Shown: positions 17,475 through 26,415, numbered from the stretch's first letter. The stretch: 64,000 bases of DNA from Gemmatimonadota bacterium (GCA_022826565.1 JAJDUP010000033.1:124001-188000), one strand, 5' to 3'. A program made the numbers and translations. Notes: generated by a model not told the origin, from the sequence alone.

Positions 17475-18923
17475 ATGAGCACCGGGTCGCGTGTCCCGCC
17501 GCGAGAGCACCTCGTCCAGCACCACGTCCTGGCGTCACCTGCGAGACTGACCCGCCGCGTGTTCTGCAAGGGAGCGCTCGCGGCGGCCGGAATCGCCTCC
17601 ACAGCCGCGGTCAAGTCCGATTCCCCGCGGCGCAATCAGAGCGTCGTGATCGTCGGCGCCGGTGTGGCCGGACTGGCCGCGGCCAGCGAGCTTCGCGCCA
17701 ACGGGTTCGAGGACGTCGTGTTGCTGGAGGCACGTGACCGGATCGGTGGGCGCATCTGGACGGGCACCATCGGCGGCAACATTCCGATCGATCTGGGAGC
17801 GTCGTGGATACACGGCGTGGAGGGAAACCCGATCAATGCAATCGCCACGGAAAGCCAAATCGCAACCCACCCGACGGACTACGACAGCGAAGTCGAGCAC
17901 TTCGCCGGTGTCGGCAGGCCTCGGTTGGCCGCCGGGGAAGTCCTTCGCCGCTTCTGGGAACTGGCGGAAACACAGCCCGGCAGCACCCTCCAGTCCGCAT
18001 ACGACCAATACCTGGCGACCTACGCCCCCGGCAACCCTGAAAAGCGCTACCTGGAATACCTGCTCAACACGATCGTCGAGCATGAATACGGTGCCGACAT
18101 CAGGGATCTCTCGCTCTCAAGCATCGAAGGCGGGAGCGCGTATGCCGGACAGGATGTCGTTTTCCCAGGCGGATACCGGCAGATCATCGACACCCTGGCG
18201 GATGGCGCAGTCGTCAGGCTCCGGCAAGCCGTTACAGAGATCGACTATTCAGGGACCGGCGTCGCCCTGACGACGGCCTCCGGCGCGACCTTCGAGGCCG
18301 CCGGAGTCATCGTGACGGCTCCGCTCGGAGTGTTGAAGAAGGGCCTCATTTCGTTCCTTCCTTCGTTGCCGCTCCGAAAGCGGCGCGCGGTCGCCCGCCT
18401 TGAGATGGGCGTGCTGAACAAGACATGCCTGTTGTTTGACGGAGTCTTCTGGGACAGGGACATCGAGTTCATCGGCCGTGTGGGTGCGGAGAAGGGGCAC
18501 TGGGCAGAGACCCTCAACCTGTATCCCCATACCGGGCAGCCGATTCTCATGATGTTCAACGCAGGCGCATACGGTGCTCGGCTTGAGCGATACGCCGACC
18601 GCCGGATCGTGGAGAACGCCGTCGCTGTTCTCAAAGACATGTACGGGGATGTGCCGGCGCCCAGGGACGCACGCATCACGCGCTGGAACTCGGATCAGTG
18701 GACGCTCGGCTCGTATTCGTATGTGCCGGCCGGATCTTCGTTCGAGCAGTATGCTGTACTGGGCGAACCCGTCGCCGACAAGGTATTCTTCGCGGGCGAG
18801 GCGACTCACCATGAGTTCCCGGCCACTGTACACGGCGCTTTTCTCTCGGGCATCCGCGCGGCCCGGCAGATCGCCGCACTCCCCCCATCCGACCACGATC
18901 CAGATGACCTGAGGCTTCCCTGA
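17475..18923 (+). CDS. FAD-dependent amine oxidase family protein with Tat-like signal
   Basis: Flavin monoamine oxidase-type protein of 482 residues. A Tat-like leader (LTRRVFCKGALAAAGIA) precedes the dinucleotide-binding VVIVGAGVAGLAAASEL and the second FAD motif LLEARDRIGGRIWTG. The C-terminal FAD motif is VFFAGEATHHEFPATVHGAF, in which the usual threonine-rich segment is slightly altered. Members oxidise amines, polyamines or amino acids to imines with hydrogen peroxide release. Its stop overlaps the start of the DUF1080 gene (TGATG). Codon use in the middle of the gene is a little less GC-rich than in its neighbours. The substrate cannot be read from sequence. Confidence 0.88.
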   Translation: MSTGSRVPPREHLVQHHVLASPARLTRRVFCKGALAAAGIASTAAVKSDSPRRNQSVVIVGAGVAGLAAASELRANGFEDVVLLEARDRIGGRIWTGTIGGNIPIDLGASWIHGVEGNPINAIATESQIATHPTDYDSEVEHFAGVGRPRLAAGEVLRRFWELAETQPGSTLQSAYDQYLATYAPGNPEKRYLEYLLNTIVEHEYGADIRDLSLSSIEGGSAYAGQDVVFPGGYRQIIDTLADGAVVRLRQAVTEIDYSGTGVALTTASGATFEAAGVIVTAPLGVLKKGLISFLPSLPLRKRRAVARLEMGVLNKTCLLFDGVFWDRDIEFIGRVGAEKGHWAETLNLYPHTGQPILMMFNAGAYGARLERYADRRIVENAVAVLKDMYGDVPAPRDARITRWNSDQWTLGSYSYVPAGSSFEQYAVLGEPVADKVFFAGEATHHEFPATVHGAFLSGIRAARQIAALPPSDHDPDDLRLP

Positions 18924-20296
18924 TGCGCACCAAGCACCTGACACCCGCCACACCCGCAAGCCGCCGACTCGCCCTGGCGCTGATCGCGGTCCTGGCCGCG
19001 GCCTGCTCCGCCGGCTCCGACGGCGAGCCGCCCGCCGAAGCAGACGCCGCCCCCGCCCTCGCCGACGCGAGTCCCGGATACGACATCGCCGCCCCCAACA
19101 CCCTCACCGACGCCGAACGGGGCGCTGGCTGGCGACTCCTCTTCGACGGCGAGACCACCACCGGCTGGCGCGGCTACAACCGCGACGCCTTCCCCGACAC
19201 CGGCTGGGCCGTTATCGACGGCATGCTCGTCGTCGGCGCGACCTCGACCGACCCGGATGTCGCGGTCGGCGGCGACATCGTCACCACCGAGTCCTTCACC
19301 GACTTCGACCTCAAGTTCGAGTTCATGCTGTCGGAGGTCGCGAACAGCGGCGTCCTCTACCGCGTGATCGAGGAGCCGGGCGCCGCGATCTGGCACAACG
19401 CGCCCGAGTACCAGGTCCTCGACGACACCGCGTACATCGAGATGGGCACGATGGACATGAACACCCACCTCACCGGCGACAACTACGACCTGCACGCGGC
19501 CGGCGAGAAGACCCTGCACGGCCCCGGCGAGTGGAACACGGCCCGCATCCGCATCGTGAACAACCACGTCGAGCACTGGCTGAACGGCACGAAGACGGTG
19601 GAATACGTGCTCGGCTCGCCGGAGTGGGAGGCGCTCGTCGCGGCGAGCAAGTTCGCGCCCTTCCCGCGGTACGGCCGCGCGGCCTCGGGCCCGATCGGAC
19701 TGCAGGACCACGGCCGCAACGTCTTCTACCGCAGCATCAGGATCCTGCCGCTCGAGCCCGTCTCCCTCTTCAACGGCGACGACCTGGACGGCTGGCAGGT
19801 CCACGGGACCGAACTCTGGTACGTCGCGGAAGGCGACCTCGTCTGCGAGAGCGGCCCCGACGCCCAGTACGGCTACCTCACCACCGAGCGCACCTTCCGC
19901 GACTTCGACCTCACCGTCGACTTCAGGCAGGAAGCCGACGGCAACAGCGGCGTCTTCTTCCGTTCAAGCGTCGATGGCACGACGGTGAGCGGCTGGCAGG
20001 CCGAGGTCGCGCCTCCGGGCCTGTTCACCGGCGGGATCTACGAGTCGTACGGGCGCGGCTGGCTGGTGCAGCCCGACCCGGCGCTGGACGAGGCGCTGCG
20101 GATGGGTGACTGGAACACCATGCGGGTGCGCGCGGTGGGCGACCGCGTGACGACCTGGCTGAACGGCACGCAGATGGTCGACCTCGAGGACGAGAAGATC
20201 GGCGGGGGCGAGGGGTCGATCGCCCTCCAGATCCACGATGGCGGCGGCATCAAGGTGAGGTGGCGCAATATCGAAGTGGTGGATTTGGGGATGTGA
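18923..20296 (+). CDS. Lipoprotein with two DUF1080 (3-keto-disaccharide hydrolase) domains
   Basis: A 457-residue lipoprotein (signal ending LIAVLAAACS). Two DUF1080 beta-sandwich domains are visible: the first from about residue 70 (GWRLLFDGETTTGWRGYN, GGDIVTTESFTDFDLKFEF, NSGVLYRV) and the second from about 275 (VSLFNGDDLDGWQVHG, YGYLTTERTFRDFDLTVDF, NSGVFFRS). DUF1080 proteins include 3-keto-glycoside hydrolases that act with Gfo/Idh/MocA dehydrogenases, which fits the gene two places upstream. The start overlaps the amine oxidase stop. Confidence 0.9.
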   Translation: MRTKHLTPATPASRRLALALIAVLAAACSAGSDGEPPAEADAAPALADASPGYDIAAPNTLTDAERGAGWRLLFDGETTTGWRGYNRDAFPDTGWAVIDGMLVVGATSTDPDVAVGGDIVTTESFTDFDLKFEFMLSEVANSGVLYRVIEEPGAAIWHNAPEYQVLDDTAYIEMGTMDMNTHLTGDNYDLHAAGEKTLHGPGEWNTARIRIVNNHVEHWLNGTKTVEYVLGSPEWEALVAASKFAPFPRYGRAASGPIGLQDHGRNVFYRSIRILPLEPVSLFNGDDLDGWQVHGTELWYVAEGDLVCESGPDAQYGYLTTERTFRDFDLTVDFRQEADGNSGVFFRSSVDGTTVSGWQAEVAPPGLFTGGIYESYGRGWLVQPDPALDEALRMGDWNTMRVRAVGDRVTTWLNGTQMVDLEDEKIGGGEGSIALQIHDGGGIKVRWRNIEVVDLGM

Positions 20297-20319
20297 CAAA
20301 TATACCTATGTATTTGTCA
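20294..20319. repeat. Perfect interrupted palindrome at the end of the DUF1080 gene
   Basis: TGACAAATA (20294-20302) and TATTTGTCA (20311-20319) are exact inverted repeats with an 8-base loop. The TGA stop of the DUF1080 gene forms part of the left arm. The stem is AT-rich and no T-run follows, so it looks more like a protein-binding site or element end than a strong terminator. The next 100 bases are notably AT-rich. Confidence 0.5.
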
Positions 20320-20509
20320 TTAGATCCGTCACACATCGGGAATAAAGGGATGAAAATGACTGATGATCGAATAGTCCTGCCATATAAATAGCAGTGATTG
20401 TCGATTCACATCCGCCCGGCTCGGTCCGGAGGCAAGAGGGTCGGAGGCGTTCAGAGGCGATCTCTGGCGGTTCTCGCCGGAATCCGGGACTGTCTTTGGG
20501 AAGGCTGCG

Positions 20510-20731
20510 TCACGCCGTGACGGTGATGGGCTCTCTGATGACCGCACCGCCGTCGGCGTCTTCGCGGGCCATTTCCCGGTTGGCTTCGATCACCAAGGCG
20601 ACGGCTTCCCGAAGGTTTGACCGAGCTTCTTCGAGGGAAGCGCCCTGGGTGTTGGCACCGGGGAACTCCTCGATAAAGGCAATGTAGCCTTCAGGGACTT
20701 TCCGGAACACCGCCATACATTGCAGGTCCAC
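20510..20731 (-). CDS. Orphan HicB-like antitoxin domain protein
   Basis: A 73-residue protein with the HicB N-terminal fold: MAVFRKVPEGYIAFIEEFPG, then TQGASLEEARSNLREAVALV. Start chosen at GTG 20731, which has AGGAG 7 bases upstream. HicB normally neutralises the HicA mRNA interferase, but no HicA frame lies on either side: downstream is AT-rich non-coding DNA and upstream is the M29-like gene 54 bases away. The HicB DNA-binding domain is also absent. It may be a solitary antitoxin or remnant. Confidence 0.7.
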   Translation of the reverse strand: MDLQCMAVFRKVPEGYIAFIEEFPGANTQGASLEEARSNLREAVALVIEANREMAREDADGGAVIREPITVTA

Positions 20732-20785
20732 TACTGAACTCCTTGTGACGCCGATGAATGCACTGACGCCAGCAGTCATCCGGCG

Positions 20786-21820
20786 CTAGCGCCATCCTCC
20801 GCCCGGCCGGTCGCGACGAAACCGTCGAGCCGAGGCCGGCGAAGGTAACGACTCGAGGGAAATCTCCCCCTCGGCGACCACCACCTCCCCGTCGATCCAC
20901 ACCGTCGGGGCCCGCGCGACCGCATCGAAGTGCGTCTTCGCGGACACGGCGCCGCCCAGGTTGGCCGACGTGCCGATCCCGATGTGAACCGTCCCGTTTA
21001 CGCCCTCGTCGTTGAGCATCTCGCCGGTGAACACGGTGCACGCCGGATTCAGGCCGAAGGCGAACTGGGCGAGGTTGTAGACCCAGGGGTCGTCCTGCCG
21101 GGCCAGCAGGTCGGCGAGGAATTCGGCCTGGTCGCCGCCCTCGATACGCGTGACGAAGCCCGCCGCGATGCGGAAGGTGACGGGCTCGCGCACCGGGCCC
21201 ACGCCGTAGTACGGGATGCTCCCGTCGCACACGAACACGCCTTCGGCCGTGCCCTGGGCCGGCGCGCAGTTGGCCTCGATGTTGGGGACCGCCGAGAAGC
21301 CGGGGCCGTCGAGCAGACAGGCGTGGCTGTTCCCGGTGACGCCCGCGAGGCTCATCGTGAGGTCGGTGCCGGCGGGGTTGGTGACGCGCAGGTGGTCTCC
21401 GGTGGTCAGGCGGGCCGCGATGGCCCGGCACAGGGGTTGGCGCGCTGCAAAGTCCGTGAAGAGCCCGCCCTCGCGCATCATGCGCTCGGTGAAGGCGGTC
21501 ATGGACAGGACGCGGGCGCCGGCGGCGATGGCCTCGCGGACGGCGCGGGTGTGCGCCATGGCGAGAGTGACGGGCAGGAAGACCGCGTCCGCAGCCCGCA
21601 GCGCCGCGGCAACGGCCGGCCCAGGCTCCTCGTTGTCGATCGACCGGTCGGGCGGGATGACGATGCTGACGCTGGCCCCCGCCGCGAGCGCCTCGTCAGC
21701 CACGGCGCGCGCGATCGCCATGCGTTCGGGATCGGTCACAATCACCGCAAGCTCACCCTCGCGAACACGGGCGCAGGTCCGCACCAGGATCCTCGCCCCA
21801 TCCGCGATGGTCGCACTCAT
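20786..21820 (-). CDS. Aminopeptidase T (M29)/NicX-like metallohydrolase, copy A
   Basis: A 344-residue protein of the COG2309 type, which includes M29 aminopeptidases and 2,5-dihydroxypyridine 5,6-dioxygenase (NicX). Typical segments are NPAGTDLTMSLAG, TAEGVFVCDGSIPYYG, AQFAFGLNPACTVFTGEML, GTVHIGIGTSANLGG and the metal-binding KTHFDAV. At about 340 residues it is closer in size to NicX than to peptidases of about 410. The ATG at 21820 overlaps the stop of paralog B (ATGA). Which activity it has, ring cleavage or peptide hydrolysis, is undecided. Confidence 0.78.
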   Translation of the reverse strand: MSATIADGARILVRTCARVREGELAVIVTDPERMAIARAVADEALAAGASVSIVIPPDRSIDNEEPGPAVAAALRAADAVFLPVTLAMAHTRAVREAIAAGARVLSMTAFTERMMREGGLFTDFAARQPLCRAIAARLTTGDHLRVTNPAGTDLTMSLAGVTGNSHACLLDGPGFSAVPNIEANCAPAQGTAEGVFVCDGSIPYYGVGPVREPVTFRIAAGFVTRIEGGDQAEFLADLLARQDDPWVYNLAQFAFGLNPACTVFTGEMLNDEGVNGTVHIGIGTSANLGGAVSAKTHFDAVARAPTVWIDGEVVVAEGEISLESLPSPASARRFRRDRPGGGWR

Positions 21821-22794
21821 ACCAACACCTCCCTGCCCCGCTGCACGGTCCGGCCATCCACGACGATCGTCGGCTCCCACATCAGCAGGTCGTAGTGCGT
21901 CGGCGCGACGATCTCGCCGCCAAGAGTGTGACTGGTGCCGATGCCGATATGGATCGTGCCCATGACGCCTTCGTCCTCGAGCATTTCGCCCGTCAGGCGC
22001 GCGTTCGGATTCAGGCCCACGCCGAGCTCGGCGACGTTGAAGCAGTGCCGGTCCGCGAACGACTCCAGGTGCCCGCGGAGGAAGTCGGCCTGCGCGCCGC
22101 CGGTCATCTCGACGATGTAGCCCTCGCGCACCGTGCAGACGATCGGCTCGTCGAGGATGCCGATGCCCAGGTACGGCACGGACGCGTCGGCGATGATCGT
22201 GCCCTCGGCCGAACCGGTGACCGGCACCACGTTGACCTCGATGTCGGGGACCGGCGCGAGCTGCCCGGGGTCGGGGATGTTGGTGAGCACATTCGCGGTG
22301 CGGCCCTCGATGCCGAAGCGGAGGTCGGTTCCGCGGGGGGAGGTGAGGTGAAGGAGCGCGCCGTTCGTGAACGCGGCTCCCAGACGGCGGCAGACGGCGG
22401 CCTGGGCCTCGAAGTCGGTCCTGCAGAGGGCGTCGCTGGTCATGATGGCGTCGGTGTAGGCGGTCATCATGCATGCCCGCGCGCCCGCGTCGAGGGCGGC
22501 CCGCATCGCGCGCGTGTGCGTGATCGAGATGCGGACGGGCGAGAAGATGACGGCCGCCTCGGCCATGGCGCGCGCGACCGGCGGGGGCGGTTCCTGTCCG
22601 TCCTGGTCGCGCATGGGGATGATGCAGACGGTCACGGCGGCTCCGGCCTCGCGGGCGGCCGCGGAGACGGCGTCGGCGTAGCGTCCCATGGTGGGGTCGG
22701 TGACGACGACCACCTGCTCGCCGGGCTGGACGCGTCCGTTGACGTGGACGAGGCGGCGCGCGCCGGTGGAGAGGTCCGCTCCCGTGTCAGCCAC
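21817..22794 (-). CDS. Aminopeptidase T (M29)/NicX-like metallohydrolase, copy B
   Basis: A 325-residue paralog of the next gene, with the same blocks: SPRGTDLRFGIEG, GSAEGTIIADASVPYLG, AELGVGLNPNARLTGEML, GTIHIGIGTSHTLGG and PTHYDLLMWEPTIVVDG. I prefer GTG 22794, just inside the end of the symporter gene (8-base overlap), because the resulting N terminus aligns with paralog A; an ATG at 22827 would add 11 residues and a longer overlap without a ribosome-binding site. Two different copies behind a carboxylate-type transporter suggest two steps, or a heteromer, in use of one imported compound. Confidence 0.76.
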   Translation of the reverse strand: MADTGADLSTGARRLVHVNGRVQPGEQVVVVTDPTMGRYADAVSAAAREAGAAVTVCIIPMRDQDGQEPPPPVARAMAEAAVIFSPVRISITHTRAMRAALDAGARACMMTAYTDAIMTSDALCRTDFEAQAAVCRRLGAAFTNGALLHLTSPRGTDLRFGIEGRTANVLTNIPDPGQLAPVPDIEVNVVPVTGSAEGTIIADASVPYLGIGILDEPIVCTVREGYIVEMTGGAQADFLRGHLESFADRHCFNVAELGVGLNPNARLTGEMLEDEGVMGTIHIGIGTSHTLGGEIVAPTHYDLLMWEPTIVVDGRTVQRGREVLV

Positions 22795-24013
22795 GGTCCC
22801 TCGCGAAGAACTCGTCGAATCGGCCATCGAAGATGATCGCGGTGTACCCGTCGCCGGTGCAATTGGTCGCCGTGCGCAGCATGTCGGGGATGCCTCCCGA
22901 AAGCGCGATCCAGGTCGCGATGAACTCGCCGTGGGCCTGGCCCTCGAGGCCGAGGATGCTCGCGAAGAGGGTGGCGCTCCAGAGTGCGGTCCCCATGCCG
23001 GCCGGGAGGCCGGGCGCGGCGATGGTGAAGAGGACGACGGCGGGCCAGGCGGCCAGCATCATCGTCCAGCTGAGCTCGAGGCCGAAGACGTAGGTGACGA
23101 CGAAGGGGCCGTACGCCAGGTAGGCCAGCGCGCTGGCGTCGAGGTTGACGACGGCACCGAAGGGCAGGACGAAGTCGGCCACCTCGTCGCGGACGCCGAC
23201 CTTCTTCGCGTTGGCGAGGTTGACGGGCAGCGTGACCAGCGAGGAACAGGTGCCCGCGGCGAAGACGGCGGTGGGGAGGTAGTAGCGGCTGAGCACCGGG
23301 CCTGTGGGACGGCGCCCGACCCGGCGCACGAGCACGAAGGTGTAGAACGCCCACCAGACCAGGACGAGGGCGGCGGTGTAGCCGGTCATGCTGACGTAGT
23401 GGGCGAGGCCCAGGCGCGCGCCGAAGCGCACGCCCAGCGTCACGCCGAAGGCGAGGATGAGGGGGATCATGACGTAGGCCAGCCTGCTGCCCGACCGCTC
23501 GATGGCGCCGGCGACGCGGCGCAGCACGCGATAGGTGGGATCGTGGCGCGCGCCGAGGGCCCCGACGAGCACGCCTACGAGGATCGCCAGCAGCGGCCAC
23601 GAGGCGCCGCCCCCGCCCAGGCTCTGCAGCATCGCCGAGGCCTCGGCCCATATGCCCCTGTCGCCGGCGGTGAGGGGGATGCGGAAGATGGCGGCCGAGG
23701 TCACCAGCGCGATGAGCCCCGCCACGGTCGACGTGAAGACGTACCAGAGGACGACCGCGCCGGCGAAGCGTCCGGCCAGGCCGCGGCGGACGAGCGTCGC
23801 GATCGCGGGGCTGAGCGCTGCGAGGATCAGCAGCGGGACGATGGCCACGACCCAGGAGATCAGCGTCGACGTGGCGGCGGCCACGGGTGCAAGCGGTCCG
23901 GGGAAGAGGCCGCCTGCGGTCAGCCCCGCCGCCAAGGCCAGAAACGTCCACACGTACGTGGGGATCCCGCGCTTTTCGGACAGTCGTTCCTCCTGGTCGA
24001 TTCTCCCGCACAT
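22787..24013 (-). CDS. Dicarboxylate/amino acid:cation symporter (DAACS family)
   Basis: Inner-membrane Na+ or H+ symporter of the GltP/DctA family, about 398-408 residues, with eight or so hydrophobic segments. The family core is visible in CSSLVTLPVNLANAKKVGV, DFVLPFGAVVNLDASALAY and CTGDGYTAIIF; the last matches the conserved TM8 aspartate/asparagine motif. It leads an operon with the two M29/NicX-like hydrolases. The ATG at 24013 has no ribosome-binding site, while an AGGAGG stands 5 bases ahead of the in-frame CTG at 23983 (see the regulatory entry). Confidence 0.87.
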   Translation of the reverse strand: MCGRIDQEERLSEKRGIPTYVWTFLALAAGLTAGGLFPGPLAPVAAATSTLISWVVAIVPLLILAALSPAIATLVRRGLAGRFAGAVVLWYVFTSTVAGLIALVTSAAIFRIPLTAGDRGIWAEASAMLQSLGGGGASWPLLAILVGVLVGALGARHDPTYRVLRRVAGAIERSGSRLAYVMIPLILAFGVTLGVRFGARLGLAHYVSMTGYTAALVLVWWAFYTFVLVRRVGRRPTGPVLSRYYLPTAVFAAGTCSSLVTLPVNLANAKKVGVRDEVADFVLPFGAVVNLDASALAYLAYGPFVVTYVFGLELSWTMMLAAWPAVVLFTIAAPGLPAGMGTALWSATLFASILGLEGQAHGEFIATWIALSGGIPDMLRTATNCTGDGYTAIIFDGRFDEFFARDRG

Positions 24014-24019
24014 ATATTA
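23981..24019 (-). promoter_or_regulatory. Promoter and start-site signals of the symporter gene
   Basis: Reading the minus strand, a TAATAT box (24019-24014) directly abuts the first ATG (24013), so transcription from it would begin after that ATG. An AGGAGG (23994-23989) then stands 5 bases before an in-frame CTG at 23983-23981. Together these favour a rare CTG start. No clear -35 box is seen. Confidence 0.4.
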
Positions 24020-24125
24020 GCCGCCGGGGCCGCGATGCGACAATTCACGACTCCGATGTGATTGTATTTTCATTTAGCCGAGGACTGATCTTTCATTTTG
24101 CCGATCGTCCAGCTACATTTTCCCG

Positions 24126-25367
24126 ATGATCGATACAACCATCTATCCCCGCCAGATCGAGCCCCGCCTGGTCGAGGCGCTTGCCGATTCTCCGGCCGTA
24201 CTGATTCATGGGCCGCGCCAATGCGGCAAGACCACGCTGGCCCGGATGGTCGGATCGACGCGCGGATACAGGTACGTCACGTTCGACGACGACGTGGTTC
24301 GCGACGCCGCCCAGGACGACCCGCTGGGCTTCGCCGCGGGGCTCCCCGAACGCGTCATTCTGGACGAGGTGCAACGGGCGCCTTCGCTGTTCTCGGCGCT
24401 CAAGCTGGAGATCGACCGGCGCCGCACTCCCGGACGGTTCCTGCTGACCGGATCCACCCACGTGCTGCTCGTGCCAAGGCTCTCGGACTCGCTCGCGGGC
24501 CGTCTGGAGACCCTGCGGCTCCACCCGCTGGCGCAGTGCGAACTGCAGCAGCATGGATCCGGCTTCCTCGACGCCCTTTTCTCTGGCGAGCTCCCGATCG
24601 AGCGCTCCGAGCGGCTTGGCGGACAGCTGCCCGATCGCATCGTCGCGGGCGGATATCCGGCGGCACTCACCCGGCCCCCCGGCCGCCGGCGTGCCAACTG
24701 GTATCACAATCACGTCGAAGCCCTTGTTCAGCACGATGTAAGGGATCTGGCCAGCATCCGGAGGCTCGAAGTCCTGCCGCGTCTCCTCGCCGGTGCCGCC
24801 GGCCAGACGGCAAGGATGTTCAACGCCAGCGACCTGGCCGCGCCCTTCGAGGTCACCCGTCCAACCATACGGGACTACACAACGCTGCTTGAGCGCGTTT
24901 TCCTTCTGGAGCGTCTGCCGGCCTGGCACACCAGCCGGCTGAGCCGACTGGTCAAGCGGCCGAAGCTGCACCTCTGCGACACCGGGATCGCCTCGGCTCT
25001 CCTCGGCATGGACGGTCCGGCGCTCGCCCACGATCGCACGCTCTTCGGCCAACTCTTCGAGTCGTTTGTGTACCAGGAACTCCGGCGACAGGCCAGCTGG
25101 AACGACGCGCATCTGTCCTTCCACCATTTCCGCAACAAGGACGGCGTCGAAGTGGACATCGTCATCGAGGGTGGCGCCGGCCGCATCGCGGGCGTCGAGG
25201 TCAAGGCGTCGGGCACGGTGCGCCCAGCCGACTTTCGCGGTCTCCGCAAGCTGCAGGCTGCGCTCGGCGACCGTTTCGCCGGCGGCGTGGTCGTCTATGA
25301 CGGGGAGGCCACGGTCCCCTTTGGCGCCCGGATGCACGCCGTGCCCGTGCAGAGACTTTTCGAATAA
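24126..25367 (+). CDS. AAA ATPase with DUF4143 domain
   Basis: A 413-residue ATPase of the widespread bacterial AAA_14/DUF4143 family. Walker A is GPRQCGKTT, Walker B is VILDEVQRAP and the sensor segment is FLLTGSTHVLLVPRLSDSLAGR. The C-terminal DUF4143 region contains LYHLRDSL-like FNASDLA, LERVFLLERLPAWH and FESFVYQELRRQ, then a nuclease-fold-like VDIVIEGGAGRIAGVEVKAS. The last part resembles a PD-(D/E)xK core (D-x17-E-x-K), typical of this family. Biological role is unknown; these genes are often mobile. It is followed 43 bases later by an SDR gene. Confidence 0.88.
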   Translation: MIDTTIYPRQIEPRLVEALADSPAVLIHGPRQCGKTTLARMVGSTRGYRYVTFDDDVVRDAAQDDPLGFAAGLPERVILDEVQRAPSLFSALKLEIDRRRTPGRFLLTGSTHVLLVPRLSDSLAGRLETLRLHPLAQCELQQHGSGFLDALFSGELPIERSERLGGQLPDRIVAGGYPAALTRPPGRRRANWYHNHVEALVQHDVRDLASIRRLEVLPRLLAGAAGQTARMFNASDLAAPFEVTRPTIRDYTTLLERVFLLERLPAWHTSRLSRLVKRPKLHLCDTGIASALLGMDGPALAHDRTLFGQLFESFVYQELRRQASWNDAHLSFHHFRNKDGVEVDIVIEGGAGRIAGVEVKASGTVRPADFRGLRKLQAALGDRFAGGVVVYDGEATVPFGARMHAVPVQRLFE

Positions 25368-25410
25368 TGGGATAATGAATCTTCTGTTAGACGATACCTC
25401 AGAAACCAGC

Positions 25411-26415
25411 ATGCCCGACCCTCCGCTTCGCGATCGGGTGGCCGTCGTCGCCGGGGCCACGCGCGGCGCCGGACGCGGTATTGCCCGTATGCTGGGCGAG
25501 GCGGGCGCAACCGTCTATTGCACTGGCCGCAGCGTCCGTGGTCGTCCTGCCACGCCCGGGCGCCCGGAGACGCTTGAGGAGACGGCCGAACTGGTCTCGG
25601 CGGCGGGTGGCCGGGGCATCGCCGTCCGCACCGACCACACGATCGAGTCGGAGGTCGAGCAGCTCTTCGCCCGCGTCCGCGCGGAGGCAGGCCGGCTCGA
25701 TGTCCTGGTCAACGACATCTGGGGCGGGGACGCGCTGACCGAGTGGGGGACGCCTTTCTGGGAGCTCTCCACCGACAAGGGGCAGCAGATGCTGGAGCGC
25801 GCGGTCCACACGCACATCATCACCAGCCGCCACGGTGTGCCGCTGATGGTTGAACGCAACGCCGGGCTCATCGTCGAGGTTACCGACGGCGACACCTTCG
25901 GCTATCGCGGCAATCTCTTCTACGATCTGGCCAAGAACGCCGTCGCCCGGCTCGCCTACGCGATGTCCGCCGACCTCCACGCCCGCCGCGTGACGGCGCT
26001 GGCGATCACCCCCGGATTCCTGCGGTCCGAAGCGGTGCTCGACCACTTCGGCGTCACCGAGGACAACTGGCGCGACGCAATCGAGAAGGACGCGTACTTC
26101 GCCGAGTCCGAGACACCGTGCTACGTAGGGCGCGCGATCGCCGCGCTCGCCGCGGATCCGAACGTGGGCGCGAAGAGCGGCGGGCTGTTTTCGAGTTGGG
26201 GGCTGGCGAAGGAATACGGATTCACCGACGTCGATGGACGCAGGCCGGACTGGGGGAGCTTCTTCCGGCGCAAGGTGCAGGCGATCGTCGAGCGGGACGC
26301 GCCGCCGGACGAGATGGACGTGTTCGTCGTTCGCTCACGGCTGTATCAGGCCGAATTCGACCCGTCCGCCGCCGAGGAGGTAGAGCGGCTGCGCGCCTGG
26401 CTGCGGTGCCACTGA
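25411..26415 (+). CDS. Short-chain dehydrogenase/reductase
   Basis: NAD(P)-dependent oxidoreductase of 334 residues. The coenzyme motif is AVVAGATRGAGRGIARM (TGxxxGxG variant), followed by the NNAG-equivalent VLVNDIWGGD and the Tyr/Lys pair in FYDLAKNAVARLAY. The C-terminal extension after PGFLRSEAVL is longer than in a minimal SDR and matches the DHRS1-like subgroup. ATG 25411 gives the standard N terminus; an in-frame ATG at 25375 would add 12 residues. Neither has a good ribosome-binding site. Confidence 0.86.
   Translation: MPDPPLRDRVAVVAGATRGAGRGIARMLGEAGATVYCTGRSVRGRPATPGRPETLEETAELVSAAGGRGIAVRTDHTIESEVEQLFARVRAEAGRLDVLVNDIWGGDALTEWGTPFWELSTDKGQQMLERAVHTHIITSRHGVPLMVERNAGLIVEVTDGDTFGYRGNLFYDLAKNAVARLAYAMSADLHARRVTALAITPGFLRSEAVLDHFGVTEDNWRDAIEKDAYFAESETPCYVGRAIAALAADPNVGAKSGGLFSSWGLAKEYGFTDVDGRRPDWGSFFRRKVQAIVERDAPPDEMDVFVVRSRLYQAEFDPSAAEEVERLRAWLRCH

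Noticed and set aside
20329-20547. Minus-strand frame downstream of the orphan HicB as a possible HicA
   Set aside because: It lacks the GSHxxx histidine motif and any dsRBD-like pattern, and is Ser/Pro-rich.
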